From: Bacilli bacterium
GTDB lineage: Bacteria > Bacillota_I > Bacilli_A > ML615J-28 > CAG-313
Direction of reading: 5' to 3'
Assembly: GCA_017398545.1 (NCBI GenBank)
Contig: JAFQFT010000073.1
Span: 1-64,000 of the forward strand
Length of the DNA stretch: 64,000 nucleotides
Position numbers and translations under genes: made by a program. Shown here in pieces: positions 34,086 to 43,417 of the stretch. The notes beneath the pieces are model-generated. The model ran no database searches and had not been told where the DNA came from. It saw nothing but the letters and a program-made list of their open reading frames with translations. Every line of letters starts with the position of its first letter. Position 1 is the first letter of the stretch.

Positions 34086-36608
34086 TTACGAAACTTTTAT
34101 TACATCGATTGGTTTCTTTCTAGCTAAGCTAAAAAGTGGTGATGCAATAGCAATAATTGGTGTTAGGTATGAAAGAAGAACTATTCCTATAATACCTAAA
34201 TTTGTGTTATGAAGAATCTTAAAGTCTACAATGACATGTTCAGTGAAAGATCCATCAATGACTTTTAATAATACTGTAGAACCTATAATACCAATAATCA
34301 TAGCAATTGTACTGATTAGTAATACTTGGAATAAATAAATTAATGATATTTTAAAGCCATTCATACCAAGTGACATGTAAATACCAATATCTCTAGTACT
34401 ATTTTTAATATTAATGATAATAAAATTAAAGATCATTAATGTACTAAATAAACAGAATGTAAAGAATAATGCAGCAAATAATAATAAATTATCATTAATA
34501 AAATCATCAACAAGCTGTAATTTTACAAATGAAGGGTTATTAATGCTAATACCATTATCTAATAAATTTCTATATATTAAACTATTAGCTTCTACATCGT
34601 CATTAATAAGAATTGTTAAGAAACCACCTTCAATAAAACTCATATTAATCCAGTTATTATATAGGGTTGCTTGAGTATCAAGTGCAGGTGCATAAACAAT
34701 AATTTCATCACTATCAACAATACCAGTAATGTTAAATTCTGTTTGTGTTGGAATGTGATTTACACCACAAATGTAGTAGTTATATGGATATTGTTCAGCA
34801 TTTGGAAGTGATGGGTCTGAATAAGTAATCTTAGTTGTACCAAATGATTTACAATAATTTATACTATCAGGATCTTTATTTAAAACTTTTTCAATAAATC
34901 CCTTAGAAACAGCTACTTGAGTAATTTCTCCTCTTTGTGGTTTTGTTGGAGCATTTCCTGAATAGAATACTGTTTCACTAGTAACTACACTATATTTCAT
35001 ATTTGTAAATTTTTCTGCAACGTCATTATCATAATAAATCATATCATCATAATAATATTCTAAATTAGAAGTTGAGAATATTTTACTATATTTATCTGCG
35101 CTAACAAAAATTGAATTATACACAGCAAGATTATCTTTAAATGCTGCTAAACTTAATGAAGAAATACTTTTTGATGAATCTTCAGGAATAAAATCTGAAT
35201 AATTAGTTGTTATGATACCTGCAATTAAGATATCATTTTTCATTCCATCGACTACAAGACCTTTACCTTTTAAATCAGCTCTTGTTTGAACCGCATCACC
35301 AAAATAATTTGTTGCGATTAAATTATCTGCTAAATAATCTGTAATATAACAACTGTAATCATTTCTCCCTACAACTGACCATTTATAATCTTTAGGAATT
35401 GTAAAGGCGCTTTCTAAGTGACTATTATCGTCATAAACAGTAATATTATTAATTGATGTAGAGAATAATGAATCTAAAGTATCTTCCTCATTTAAATTTG
35501 TATCAATTGGAATATTAATATTCATATTTTTATATGTTATCATTGAGTTTTCTTCATCAGATGTAAATAATTTAGCTGTTTGTTCATAATCTCTTGTAAA
35601 GAAAGCTGATGAAGATATGATATCATGATAATTATACTTATCACTTATTGAAATAACATTATTATCATATTCTTGTTGGAAATTAGCATATTCTTTTGTA
35701 GTATCTGTTAAATAAAGATTTATAACACTACCTGCAAAGATTAAACTAATTGAGAAGAGGATTATTATAAAAATAAATCTTATTTTATTAAGTTTAAAAC
35801 CTTTCCAAGCAAGATCTAGTGATACAATTGCTTTAGGAGTAATAGGTTTAATTTTATGTTTTGTTGGAACAACATTTTTAACGTTTTCGGGATGAATGAT
35901 TTCATCTTTTACTATTTCGCCATCTTTAATTTTAATTTCTCTATCACCATAAACTTTAGATAGATGTTTATCGTGTGTTACAATAATAACTAGTTTTTCT
36001 TTAGATAATTCTTTTAAGATATTCATTACAATATCTCTATTTTTACTATCTAAGTTACCAGTAGGTTCATCTGCGATAATTACTTTTGGATCTTTGATAA
36101 GAGCTCTTGCTATAGCAACTCTTTGTCTTTCACCACCAGATAATTCATTAATTCTTCGTTTTTCTTTACCTTTTAAACCAACTTTTTCAATAATATTTAA
36201 AATATTTTTATGATTTTCTTTAACAGATTTTTTTTGAAGTTCTAAAGATAAAGCAATATTTTGATATACTGTTAATCCTTTAATTACATTAAATTCTTGG
36301 AATATAAATCCAATATAGGTATTACGATAACTATTGTAATCTCTACGAGTAAATTTTGCGGTATCAATAACATCTGTTGTTGAATTTAATTCATTATCAC
36401 TTAAAACATTATTTTCAATAATTAACTTACCGCTATCGTATTTGTCAATTCCACCTATAACATTAAGTAATGTTGATTTACCACTTCCACTTTTACCAAC
36501 GATATAAACCATACCTTGGTCAGGGAATGTGATATTAATGTTTTTTAATGCATGGAATTTACCTTGTTGTGAACTATAATATTTGTTTATATCTATTAAC
36601 TTAATCAT
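34086..36608 (-). CDS. Fused ABC ATPase-FtsX permease
   Basis: 840 residues. The N-terminal ATPase (about 1-225) has GKSGSGKST, FIFQEFN, LSGGERQR and VIIADEPTGNLDS. A linker with KHKIKPITPKAIVSLDLAWKGF leads to a permease with one helix near 275-297, a large extracytoplasmic domain (about 300-690) and three C-terminal helices. The NSTRDIGIYMSLGMNGFKISLIY loop is typical of FtsX/MacB. Unlike MacB, the ATPase is fused to the N-terminus of a four-helix permease of nearly twice the usual ectodomain length. Substrate unknown. A peptide-sensing or export role is plausible. Confidence 0.88.
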   Translation of the reverse strand: MIKLIDINKYYSSQQGKFHALKNINITFPDQGMVYIVGKSGSGKSTLLNVIGGIDKYDSGKLIIENNVLSDNELNSTTDVIDTAKFTRRDYNSYRNTYIGFIFQEFNVIKGLTVYQNIALSLELQKKSVKENHKNILNIIEKVGLKGKEKRRINELSGGERQRVAIARALIKDPKVIIADEPTGNLDSKNRDIVMNILKELSKEKLVIIVTHDKHLSKVYGDREIKIKDGEIVKDEIIHPENVKNVVPTKHKIKPITPKAIVSLDLAWKGFKLNKIRFIFIIILFSISLIFAGSVINLYLTDTTKEYANFQQEYDNNVISISDKYNYHDIISSSAFFTRDYEQTAKLFTSDEENSMITYKNMNINIPIDTNLNEEDTLDSLFSTSINNITVYDDNSHLESAFTIPKDYKWSVVGRNDYSCYITDYLADNLIATNYFGDAVQTRADLKGKGLVVDGMKNDILIAGIITTNYSDFIPEDSSKSISSLSLAAFKDNLAVYNSIFVSADKYSKIFSTSNLEYYYDDMIYYDNDVAEKFTNMKYSVVTSETVFYSGNAPTKPQRGEITQVAVSKGFIEKVLNKDPDSINYCKSFGTTKITYSDPSLPNAEQYPYNYYICGVNHIPTQTEFNITGIVDSDEIIVYAPALDTQATLYNNWINMSFIEGGFLTILINDDVEANSLIYRNLLDNGISINNPSFVKLQLVDDFINDNLLLFAALFFTFCLFSTLMIFNFIIINIKNSTRDIGIYMSLGMNGFKISLIYLFQVLLISTIAMIIGIIGSTVLLKVIDGSFTEHVIVDFKILHNTNLGIIGIVLLSYLTPIIAIASPLFSLARKKPIDVIKVS

Positions 36609-36616
36609 ATTATCAC

Positions 36617-38275
36617 CTAGTAAATAATTTTATCATATATTGGATCTAGAACATATGATGCAGTTAATAAGTTCGTAGAATCATCATATTTTTCATAATA
36701 AATAGTTCCTGTGTCATATCTTACAAGACCATATTTATTAGATCTATTCATTCTAATTTTGTTAATTAAACAATCAGAACTATAGTATTCTGAAATGCTT
36801 AATTCAGTCATTTCATAAGGGTTTTCAATAGCATATTTTAAGGTTACATTAGAAGCTGTATTTTTTAAATAGTCAGCTTTATATTTAAGTCCCCATTCAG
36901 GTACTATTTCTGACACTGTGCCATCTTCATTTACTACTTCCTTAATTACATCCCATGTAACTTCTTTAAATAAATAATCTTGGTCGTAGAAACTGTATTG
37001 AAGATAATATACAGTCCAACTTGGAGAAGATAATGTTTGACCTGCAATAAATGCATAAGTATCATTAATTTTTACAACATTACCTACACTAAATAAACCT
37101 GGAGATTGACATTGATAATTATTAGCATTTTTATGACCAGCATCATATCCAAATTTATATTTAGTTTTTTCAAATATTGCTAGAGTATAATCCATTTTAC
37201 CAGTAGTACTAACTAGCATATACTCTTTTAAAGGTGTTTGAATTTTAGAATAACGATATTTTGCAACAAATGTTATATCTGAAGTGAAGTTTTTAGCAAA
37301 AGGAAGATATACTTCATCAGTATAATGAATATCTTCTGTAACTTCTTTAGTACCATTATTAACAAAGTACTTAAACACATATTCATGATCAAAATGTAAA
37401 GAAGTTTTTTCTGCAGTTATATATTTATAAACCATTGTGTTTTCTTTTGTAAAACTATCTTCATTTGCACCAGGAATATAAGCATTAGTTTGACCAACAC
37501 TTGGTACATAAATATTGTCATAATTACCTACGATTGCAAAACCATTAGAAAAATCATCTGCATAGTCATATGTATATTCATCAAAAAGAAGTTCAAAATT
37601 AGTATTTACATAATTATATTTTAATGATTCAGATAATTTAATTTCTTCAATTTCTTCAGTTACATTACCTTCATCATCAATCTTATAAATGATTTCTTCA
37701 GGATAAATACCTACTACTGCGTATCCATCTTTAAATGATTTTGCATAATCATAAATAATTTCAGAACAATTAAAAGTTTTAGTTTCAGGATTATATAATA
37801 AATATCCATATTTATCATCTTTATTAATTATTAAACTATTTTCTGAAAAATAGCTTTCTGAAATAATGTTATCAGTAAAGTTATATAAAGATTTTCCAAA
37901 ATTATCAATAATTTCGTATTTTCCTTCCTTGATTACGACAGCTTTTTCTTCATACATAGGGTATACTTTATCATAGATTGGTTCAATGATAAGTTTTCCA
38001 GTTCTGTTAATAAAACCATATTTACCATCTTTTTTTACTGCAATATACTCATTAAATATTTCAGCTACTTCATCGTAGTAGTCTAGTGAGTATGTTTCTT
38101 TTTCAGCATTGATAAGATATGGTTTATTATCTTGGTAAACAATTGCAATTGCATTATCAATGTAATTCTTATCAGGCCCTTTTGAACAATTAGAAAGGGA
38201 TAGGACTGTTAACATTGATAATGAACAAATAAAAGATTTTTTAAAAATGTTTTTAAAGTTTTGTTTAGTCACCAT
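36617..38275 (-). CDS. WG-repeat lipoprotein
   Basis: 552 residues, starting with a lipoprotein signal whose lipobox LSNC ends near residue 30. The N-terminal third has WG-type beta repeats (KYGFINRTGKLIIEPIYDKV, KYEIIDNFGKSLYN, KYGYLLYNPET), a fold for binding surface components. Later repeats are more diverged, with NKYGLVRYDTGTIYYEKYD near the end. It is first in the leftward operon, eight bases before the ATPase-permease gene, so it may be the extracytoplasmic binding partner of that transporter. This role is inferred. Confidence 0.8.
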   Translation of the reverse strand: MVTKQNFKNIFKKSFICSLSMLTVLSLSNCSKGPDKNYIDNAIAIVYQDNKPYLINAEKETYSLDYYDEVAEIFNEYIAVKKDGKYGFINRTGKLIIEPIYDKVYPMYEEKAVVIKEGKYEIIDNFGKSLYNFTDNIISESYFSENSLIINKDDKYGYLLYNPETKTFNCSEIIYDYAKSFKDGYAVVGIYPEEIIYKIDDEGNVTEEIEEIKLSESLKYNYVNTNFELLFDEYTYDYADDFSNGFAIVGNYDNIYVPSVGQTNAYIPGANEDSFTKENTMVYKYITAEKTSLHFDHEYVFKYFVNNGTKEVTEDIHYTDEVYLPFAKNFTSDITFVAKYRYSKIQTPLKEYMLVSTTGKMDYTLAIFEKTKYKFGYDAGHKNANNYQCQSPGLFSVGNVVKINDTYAFIAGQTLSSPSWTVYYLQYSFYDQDYLFKEVTWDVIKEVVNEDGTVSEIVPEWGLKYKADYLKNTASNVTLKYAIENPYEMTELSISEYYSSDCLINKIRMNRSNKYGLVRYDTGTIYYEKYDDSTNLLTASYVLDPIYDKIIY

Positions 38276-38295
38276 TTATTTCACCTCAATGTATT

Positions 38296-38324
38296 ATTTT
38301 AACATATTTTAAAAACGTTTACAA
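38296..38324 (-). promoter_or_regulatory. Promoter of the leftward WG-repeat/ABC operon
   Basis: On the minus strand TTGTAA (38319-38324), 17 bases and TAAAAT (38296-38301) preceded by TGT form a good sigma-A promoter about 12 bases upstream of the GAGGTGA site. Confidence 0.72.
38310..38323. promoter_or_regulatory. cre-like catabolite-response element on the -35 box
   Basis: On the minus strand TGTAAACGTTTTTA matches the CcpA cre consensus TGWAANCGNTNWCA at all positions but one. It overlaps the -35 box and the spacer, where repression would be expected. CcpA itself is not in the window. Confidence 0.5.
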
Positions 38325-38357
38325 TAAAAAAACATAATTTTAAGGAAGGATTAGACT

Positions 38358-38681
38358 ATGAAATTAATAATTTTAAATATCACTCCAAATGACTCTATTA
38401 AAGTAACAAATTATCTAAGAAAAACTCCTGTTTACTTTACTAAAATAGCTTCTATTGGTGGTGTAATATCTAGTGGTAGTTATACATATTTAATTAAAAT
38501 AAATGATGAATTAGTAGATGAAGTCATCAAGAAAGTTGCAGCAATTTGTAAGACTAGAAAAGTAAAAATAAACTCTATAAATAATGTAGAAATGGGGATG
38601 TTTCATAACATATCAACAACGCAAAAAGAAGGTGGAGCAAGTATTTTTGTAGTAGATTTAGAACAATTTATTAAAGTGTAA
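38358..38681 (+). CDS. darA: Cyclic-di-AMP receptor, PII-like (DarA/PstA)
   Basis: 107-residue PII-like trimeric protein that binds c-di-AMP in Firmicutes. Features are MKLIILNITPNDS, TKIASIGGVISSGSYTYLI, which holds the nucleotide-contact loop, KVAAICKTRKVKI, and the C-terminal GGASIFVVDLEQFIKV that is nearly diagnostic. The long B-loop region in the middle is shorter than in the Bacillus protein. AAGGAAGG precedes ATG. No effector gene is linked in an obvious way. The next gene is a membrane protein of unknown role. Confidence 0.82.
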   Translation: MKLIILNITPNDSIKVTNYLRKTPVYFTKIASIGGVISSGSYTYLIKINDELVDEVIKKVAAICKTRKVKINSINNVEMGMFHNISTTQKEGGASIFVVDLEQFIKV

Positions 38682-38724
38682 TATTTAAAATTTTTAATAA
38701 TAAAATAACATATGAGGTGGTCTT

Positions 38725-39303
38725 TTGTTTGATCCTTATCAAGTATCTAGCATAAGTATGCAGTGTGAAAAGAAGAAGAAAAACAAAATTAAAAAAGTAT
38801 ATATTTCTGCACTCGTTGGTATGATTGTTGCAGTTGCAGGGATTTATATTGCAAATATTATTTTTAATATTTTAGAAAAAAGAAAATTTAATGAAATATT
38901 TAAAGTTACAAGTACGTGGCAACTTTATTATGCATCTATTATTGCAGGTGGAATTAATGGCATATTATCAGTATTATTACCACCAAAACTATATCGTTTT
39001 GCTTCTGTCATTATAATAACAATTGTTTATGAAGTAATTGCAGGACTTACTGGTCAAACAACACTTGATAATATGGGACTTGTCAGAGCACTTGTAAGAG
39101 ACATTTTTTTAATTTTTTTTATTATTGATTTGTATAAAAAACTATTTAAAGATTATACAAAAAAAGATAAAAAAAGTAATAAAGAAGATGATGAAAACAT
39201 TGAAATTAATGAACTACTTAATGTAACTTTACTTAGTTCAATTGTATTAAATATTGGAATTATTACTACTAAAACTGGTATAAATTCTATATTAGGTTTA
39301 TAA
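38725..39303 (+). CDS. Multi-pass membrane protein of unknown function
   Basis: 192 residues. It starts at TTG 38725, four bases after GAGGTGG. A basic KKKKNKIKK segment is followed by four to five hydrophobic helices, with a polar charged loop (KDYTKKDKKSNKEDDENIE) between the last two. LPPKLYRFASVIIITIVYEVIAGLTGQ is the most conserved-looking part. No transporter or enzyme motif is recognised. It follows darA by 43 bases and may be co-transcribed, so a c-di-AMP-related function is conceivable. Confidence 0.55.
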   Translation: MFDPYQVSSISMQCEKKKKNKIKKVYISALVGMIVAVAGIYIANIIFNILEKRKFNEIFKVTSTWQLYYASIIAGGINGILSVLLPPKLYRFASVIIITIVYEVIAGLTGQTTLDNMGLVRALVRDIFLIFFIIDLYKKLFKDYTKKDKKSNKEDDENIEINELLNVTLLSSIVLNIGIITTKTGINSILGL

Positions 39304-39307
39304 AAAA

Positions 39308-39332
39308 ACCAATCAAAATTAATTTGATTGGT
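39308..39332. terminator. Terminator for convergent genes
   Basis: ACCAATCAAA pairs perfectly with TTTGATTGGT around ATTAA. The minus-strand exit has seven T, the plus-strand exit a weaker CATTTTT. It overlaps the 3' end of the Nudix gene. Confidence 0.78.
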
Positions 39333-39855
39333 CATTTTTGGTATTTAAAAACATCATTAATGCTAAAGCAGTTTTCATATCCATGATATTATTAGAAGTA
39401 AGAAGACGTTTAATTTGTTTAATATTATATCTAAAAAGTTCAATAAATTCATCTTCATCTTCTGATAATGGACTTTCAAATAAGTCTTCTGCAAGATATA
39501 AATGAACAAGCTCGTTTGTAAAACCAGGGGATGAATAATACCCTCCTAAGTAGGTAATATTCGTTGAGGAATATTTTGTTTCTTCTTGTAATTCTCGCAG
39601 TGCTGCATCAAGTAAAGTCTCATTTTCATCAACAATTCCAGCAGGAAGTTCTAATAAAACTTTTTCTGCACCACTTCTAAATTGTGATACAAAAATGATT
39701 TCATCATTAATTACAGGAATAATACAAACTCCTTCTTTATGTTTAACAATTTCGCGAAAAGCAAGTTCATCATTAGGAAGGCTTACTAAATTTCTTTGTA
39801 AATCTAATATTTTACCTTTATAAATGGGAATAGATTTAATTATTTTTTCGCTCAT
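39319..39855 (-). CDS. Nudix hydrolase, ADP-ribose pyrophosphatase type
   Basis: 178 residues. The Nudix box is GIVDENETLLDAALRELQEE, matching GX5EX7REUXEE, followed by TKY where the consensus has xGU. The preceding ELPAG and the later GGYYSSPGFTNE region match the NudF/ADP-ribose pyrophosphatase group, whose members act on ADP-ribose and other nucleoside-diphosphate compounds. It overlaps the upstream C26 peptidase gene by four bases (ATGA type). Its 3' end lies in the shared terminator hairpin. Confidence 0.87.
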   Translation of the reverse strand: MSEKIIKSIPIYKGKILDLQRNLVSLPNDELAFREIVKHKEGVCIIPVINDEIIFVSQFRSGAEKVLLELPAGIVDENETLLDAALRELQEETKYSSTNITYLGGYYSSPGFTNELVHLYLAEDLFESPLSEDEDEFIELFRYNIKQIKRLLTSNNIMDMKTALALMMFLNTKNDQSN

Positions 39856-40523
39856 TTAATTAAATCAAAGAAGTAGTTAAAAATAATTTCTGATTCTTTT
39901 GTATAGAATCGTTCTGGATGCCATTGAACTCCTAAAATAGGTAATGTTGTATGTTCAATTGCTTCAATAGTTTCATCATTTTTAAAGATTACTTCAAATC
40001 CTTCTGGGGCAATTTTTACTGCTTGGTGATGCCAAGAGTTAATTAAAAAGTGATCTGGTAATAGTTTAGCAACACCAATATTGTTAACTTTATCAATATA
40101 ATGTTTATGTTCTTCTGTAAGTGGATGATTAACTTGTTCATATTTTAAATCTTGAACTAACTTTCCGCCCATAAATGCACAAATTGCTTGTACTCCTCTA
40201 CAAATACCTAGCATTGGTTTTTTGTATTTTACTGCGTGGTCGATAATTGCTTTATCAACTTTATCTGCAACAGGATGAATATCTTTTGAAAGTCCTAATT
40301 CATTAGTTTCTCCATATGTTTCAGGATTAAGGTCATCACCACCTATAATTAAAAATGCATCACATAGGTTAAGAGTATCTTCTAGGTTAACTGAATCAAC
40401 AATAATGAATGGAATTAGGTCATTTCTTTGTAGTTGATTAGTATATTGTACTCCTACTCTTACGTATTCTTGTGTTTCATTAGACCAAAATCTTGGACTA
40501 ATTCCGATAATTTTTTTACTCAT
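39852..40523 (-). CDS. Class I glutamine amidotransferase-like peptidase C26 (PuuD type)
   Basis: 223 residues of the gamma-glutamyl-gamma-aminobutyrate hydrolase family. The nucleophile elbow is PMLGICRGVQAICAFMGG, with the catalytic cysteine in GICRG. FLIIGGDDLNPETYGE precedes it, and GVQWHPERF supplies the His and Glu of the triad. Family enzymes release glutamate from gamma-glutamyl conjugates, e.g. in putrescine breakdown. No other Puu gene is linked. It is transcribed with the Nudix gene from the minus-strand promoter just upstream. Confidence 0.85.
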   Translation of the reverse strand: MSKKIIGISPRFWSNETQEYVRVGVQYTNQLQRNDLIPFIIVDSVNLEDTLNLCDAFLIIGGDDLNPETYGETNELGLSKDIHPVADKVDKAIIDHAVKYKKPMLGICRGVQAICAFMGGKLVQDLKYEQVNHPLTEEHKHYIDKVNNIGVAKLLPDHFLINSWHHQAVKIAPEGFEVIFKNDETIEAIEHTTLPILGVQWHPERFYTKESEIIFNYFFDLIK

Positions 40524-40543
40524 TTTACACCTCTTTCAAAGGT

Positions 40544-40572
40544 ATTTTATCACATTTCTCTTGTATTTTCAA
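40544..40572 (-). promoter_or_regulatory. Promoter of the C26 peptidase/Nudix pair
   Basis: On the minus strand TTGAAA (40567-40572), 17 bases and TAAAAT (40544-40549) preceded by TGA. AGAGGTG follows before ATG. Confidence 0.72.
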
Positions 40573-40598
40573 GACATACGAAAAAATGCTTATTTTAC

Positions 40599-40627
40599 TT
40601 GATAAAATTAATCAATTATGATAAAAT
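40599..40627 (+). promoter_or_regulatory. Promoter of the P-type ATPase gene
   Basis: TTGATA (40599-40604), 17 bases and TAAAAT (40622-40627) preceded by TGA. It is divergent from the peptidase promoter 27 bases away. Confidence 0.7.
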
Positions 40628-40670
40628 ATATATAGTAATAATAGACAAAAAAATATTAAATGGAGGACAT

Positions 40671-43328
40671 ATGGCGAAGAAAAAACAACAAATAAAAATT
40701 GAACCTGAACGCTTTAATCCTTCCTATAATGAGGGGTTAAGTAGTGATCAAGTATTATTAAGACAAGAACAAGGTCTTTCAAATAAAATTATTAAGAAAA
40801 ATGGTAAATCATATTTATCTATCATTATTTCTAATTTTTGTACTTTATTTAATTTTATATATTTAGTAATTTTCTTATTGTTATTCTTTACCCAAAAATA
40901 TGCAGGTAAAGTTCAGATAACAAACTATACTTTCATAATTATTGTTTTAGTAAATATTATGATTGGTACAGTTCAAGAAATTAAATCTAAGATTACAATC
41001 AGTAAATTACAACTAATTTCAACACCAACTGTAAAAGTTATTAGAAATAAAGAAACAATTGATGTTAATGTTAGTGAAGTTGTTGTTGATGATATCGTTA
41101 TTTTATCACCTGGTAATGAAATTACTACCGATAGTATTTTAGTAGAAGGTGAAGTAGAAGTAAATGAATCACAACTTACTGGTGAGAGTGTTCCAATAAG
41201 AAAACAAGTTGGGGACATGCTATATTCAGGTAGTTTTATTGTATCTGGTAAATGTCATTGTAAAGTTGAACGTGTTGGGGAAGAAAACGCAATTGAAAAA
41301 CTATCAGCACAAGCTAAACAATATAAAAAACCTAATTCTCAAATTTTAACTGCTGTTAGAGGATTAATAAAAGTAATTACAGTATTTTTAGTTATTAGTG
41401 GTATTGTAATGATTTTACAAAATTATAATTTCCAAGAATATTCTGATTCTGTAAGTGGTATTGGTAAATTTTTATACGATAAAATTTATTTAGGATTTAC
41501 TAAGAAAATATTTTCTAATCCTAATATTAGTTGGTATGATACAGTAAGTACAACTTGTACTGCACTACTTGGACTTATTCCATCTGGACTTATTATGATG
41601 ACATCTGCAGCACTTGTGCTTGGTGTTATTAGACTTTCAAAACATCAAACATTAGTTCAAGACATTTATTGTGTAGAAATGCTTGCAAGAGTTGATGTAT
41701 TATGCTTGGATAAAACTGGAACAATTACTGATGGATCAATGAATGTTGTAAACTATATTGATTTATTGCATGGTAAATATGATGTAAAACAAATAATCTC
41801 TAATATTAATGCAGCTTTATGTGAAACAAATTCTACTGCAAAAGCTTTAGAAAAATATTTTGGAGTTGATGCAAGTAAAGAAGCTACTAAAATTATTCCA
41901 TTTTCATCAGAACGTAAATTTAGTGGTGCAATGTTTGATGATGAAACATTTATTATAGGCGCTCCTGAATTTGTATTAAGATCAGGATTTGAAAAATATG
42001 CTGAAATGGTTAATATTGAAGCTAATAAAGGTTATCGTGTACTGTGCTTAGCTGTTACAAAGCAAGATTTATCAAATAGTAAAGTGTCACGCGGTGCAAA
42101 ACCAATTGCTTTTATTCTTATTGAAGATCATATTAGACCTGATGCAAGTGAAACAATTCGTTATTTTAGGGAAAGTGGTGTAGAAGTTAAAGTAATCTCT
42201 GGGGATAATCCTGTTACAGTATCAGAGGTAGCTAAAAGAGTAGGTATTGCTAGTGCTGAAAACTATATTAGCTTAGATGGATTAACTGATGATGAAGTAT
42301 ATGATGCTGCAACAAAATACACTGTATTTGGTCGTGTTAAACCTAATCAAAAACAAATTATTGTTAAAGCATTAAAGGCAAATAAGAAAACTGTTGCGAT
42401 GACTGGTGATGGTGTTAACGATATCTTAGCATTAAAAGAAGCAGATTGTTCTATCGCAATGGCATCTGGTAGTGATGCAGTAAGAAGTGTAGCACAACTT
42501 GTACTTCTTGATTCAAGTTTTTCTTCAATGCCTAAAGTAGTAGAAGAAGGTCGTCGTGCTATCAATAATGTTCAACAAATGGCAATGCTTTTCTTGGTTA
42601 AAACCTTCTTTATCTTAACTTTAGTAATTCTTACTATTACAGGATTTTTTAAAAAGTTCTCAGGAGATGGATCATTCCCATTTACAAATCCAACACAACT
42701 TTTAATGATTGAATTATTTATTATAGGTATACCATCTGTTTTCTTAACTATTCAACCTAATAAAAAACGTGTAACTGGTAATTTCTTATGGAATGTATTA
42801 CAAAAATCTCTTCCTGGTGTTGTAGCCATTATTTTTGGTGTAATTGTTACATATTTATTAAATTATAAATGTGCATTTGGTGTAGATTTAACTAAAACTA
42901 TTGTTGTTGTAACTACAACATTTATTGGTTTAATGATTCTATATCTTGCATGTAAACCATTTACTTGGGAAAAAATTGTATTATTTGTTGCAATGGCATT
43001 TTGTTGTTTATTTTTAACTAGTCAAGCTGTATTTAAACTTCCATATATAGGTTGGTTAAACTTAACAAATACACTTCATGAACAATTTGATTTACAAAAT
43101 GTTCTCATGATATACACTGATGCATCTGGTAATGAAGTGATTAATTTAACAGCAATCTTATTAACATTATGTCTTGTTGCATTATCATTTATAATTATGA
43201 GTATTTGTAGTTATATCATTTCAATTATTAATAAAATTGCAATTGTTAGAGCAATCAATAAAACAAAAGAAGAAATTGGTGCTATTGATGATGTTGATCA
43301 ATATATAGAACCTGAAAATGAATATTAG
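40671..43328 (+). CDS. P-type cation-transporting ATPase (CtpE-like)
   Basis: 885-residue ion pump. The N-terminal GLSSDQVLLRQEQGLSNK and the SNFCTLFNFIYLVIFLL region match the CtpE-like group, whose mycobacterial member is linked to calcium uptake. The actuator has QLTGESVPIRK near residue 170. The phosphorylated Asp347 is in CLDKTGTITDG, and the hinge is MTGDGVNDILALKEADCSIAM near residue 577. About ten membrane helices are visible. GGAGG lies just before ATG 40671. An upstream open frame to 40434 runs through the divergent gene and promoters, so I do not use it. The transported ion is not certain. Confidence 0.87.
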   Translation: MAKKKQQIKIEPERFNPSYNEGLSSDQVLLRQEQGLSNKIIKKNGKSYLSIIISNFCTLFNFIYLVIFLLLFFTQKYAGKVQITNYTFIIIVLVNIMIGTVQEIKSKITISKLQLISTPTVKVIRNKETIDVNVSEVVVDDIVILSPGNEITTDSILVEGEVEVNESQLTGESVPIRKQVGDMLYSGSFIVSGKCHCKVERVGEENAIEKLSAQAKQYKKPNSQILTAVRGLIKVITVFLVISGIVMILQNYNFQEYSDSVSGIGKFLYDKIYLGFTKKIFSNPNISWYDTVSTTCTALLGLIPSGLIMMTSAALVLGVIRLSKHQTLVQDIYCVEMLARVDVLCLDKTGTITDGSMNVVNYIDLLHGKYDVKQIISNINAALCETNSTAKALEKYFGVDASKEATKIIPFSSERKFSGAMFDDETFIIGAPEFVLRSGFEKYAEMVNIEANKGYRVLCLAVTKQDLSNSKVSRGAKPIAFILIEDHIRPDASETIRYFRESGVEVKVISGDNPVTVSEVAKRVGIASAENYISLDGLTDDEVYDAATKYTVFGRVKPNQKQIIVKALKANKKTVAMTGDGVNDILALKEADCSIAMASGSDAVRSVAQLVLLDSSFSSMPKVVEEGRRAINNVQQMAMLFLVKTFFILTLVILTITGFFKKFSGDGSFPFTNPTQLLMIELFIIGIPSVFLTIQPNKKRVTGNFLWNVLQKSLPGVVAIIFGVIVTYLLNYKCAFGVDLTKTIVVVTTTFIGLMILYLACKPFTWEKIVLFVAMAFCCLFLTSQAVFKLPYIGWLNLTNTLHEQFDLQNVLMIYTDASGNEVINLTAILLTLCLVALSFIIMSICSYIISIINKIAIVRAINKTKEEIGAIDDVDQYIEPENEY

Positions 43329-43357
43329 TCTCTTAATTTATTAAGAGGCTTTTTTTT
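43327..43357 (+). terminator. Terminator of the P-type ATPase gene
   Basis: AGTCTCTTAA pairs with TTAAGAGGCT (one G-T) around TTTA, followed by seven or more T. It begins inside the stop codon. Confidence 0.85.
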
Positions 43358-43371
43358 GCCCAGTCAATAAG

Positions 43372-43394
43372 TGTAGTTATAACATATAATTACA
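43372..43394. promoter_or_regulatory. Dyad operator overlapping the -10 box of the SsuBCA-like operon
   Basis: TGTAGTTATA and TATAATTACA are inverted repeats matching at nine of ten positions around ACA. The right arm contains TATAAT (43385-43390), the probable -10 of the operon, with no good -35 visible. A repressor bound here would block transcription. The regulator is not encoded nearby. Confidence 0.55.
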
Positions 43395-43417
43395 TTGACG
43401 ATGAAAGAAGGAATTAG

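Noticed and set aside
40434-40670. N-terminal extension of the P-type ATPase to 40434
   Set aside because: It would run through the divergent peptidase gene and both promoters. ATG 40671 has GGAGG at the right distance and matches family N-termini.
43358-43417. TPP riboswitch before the ThiXYZ/SsuBCA-like operon
   Set aside because: The 60-base leader is too short and lacks the thi-box sequence. Only the dyad operator is visible.
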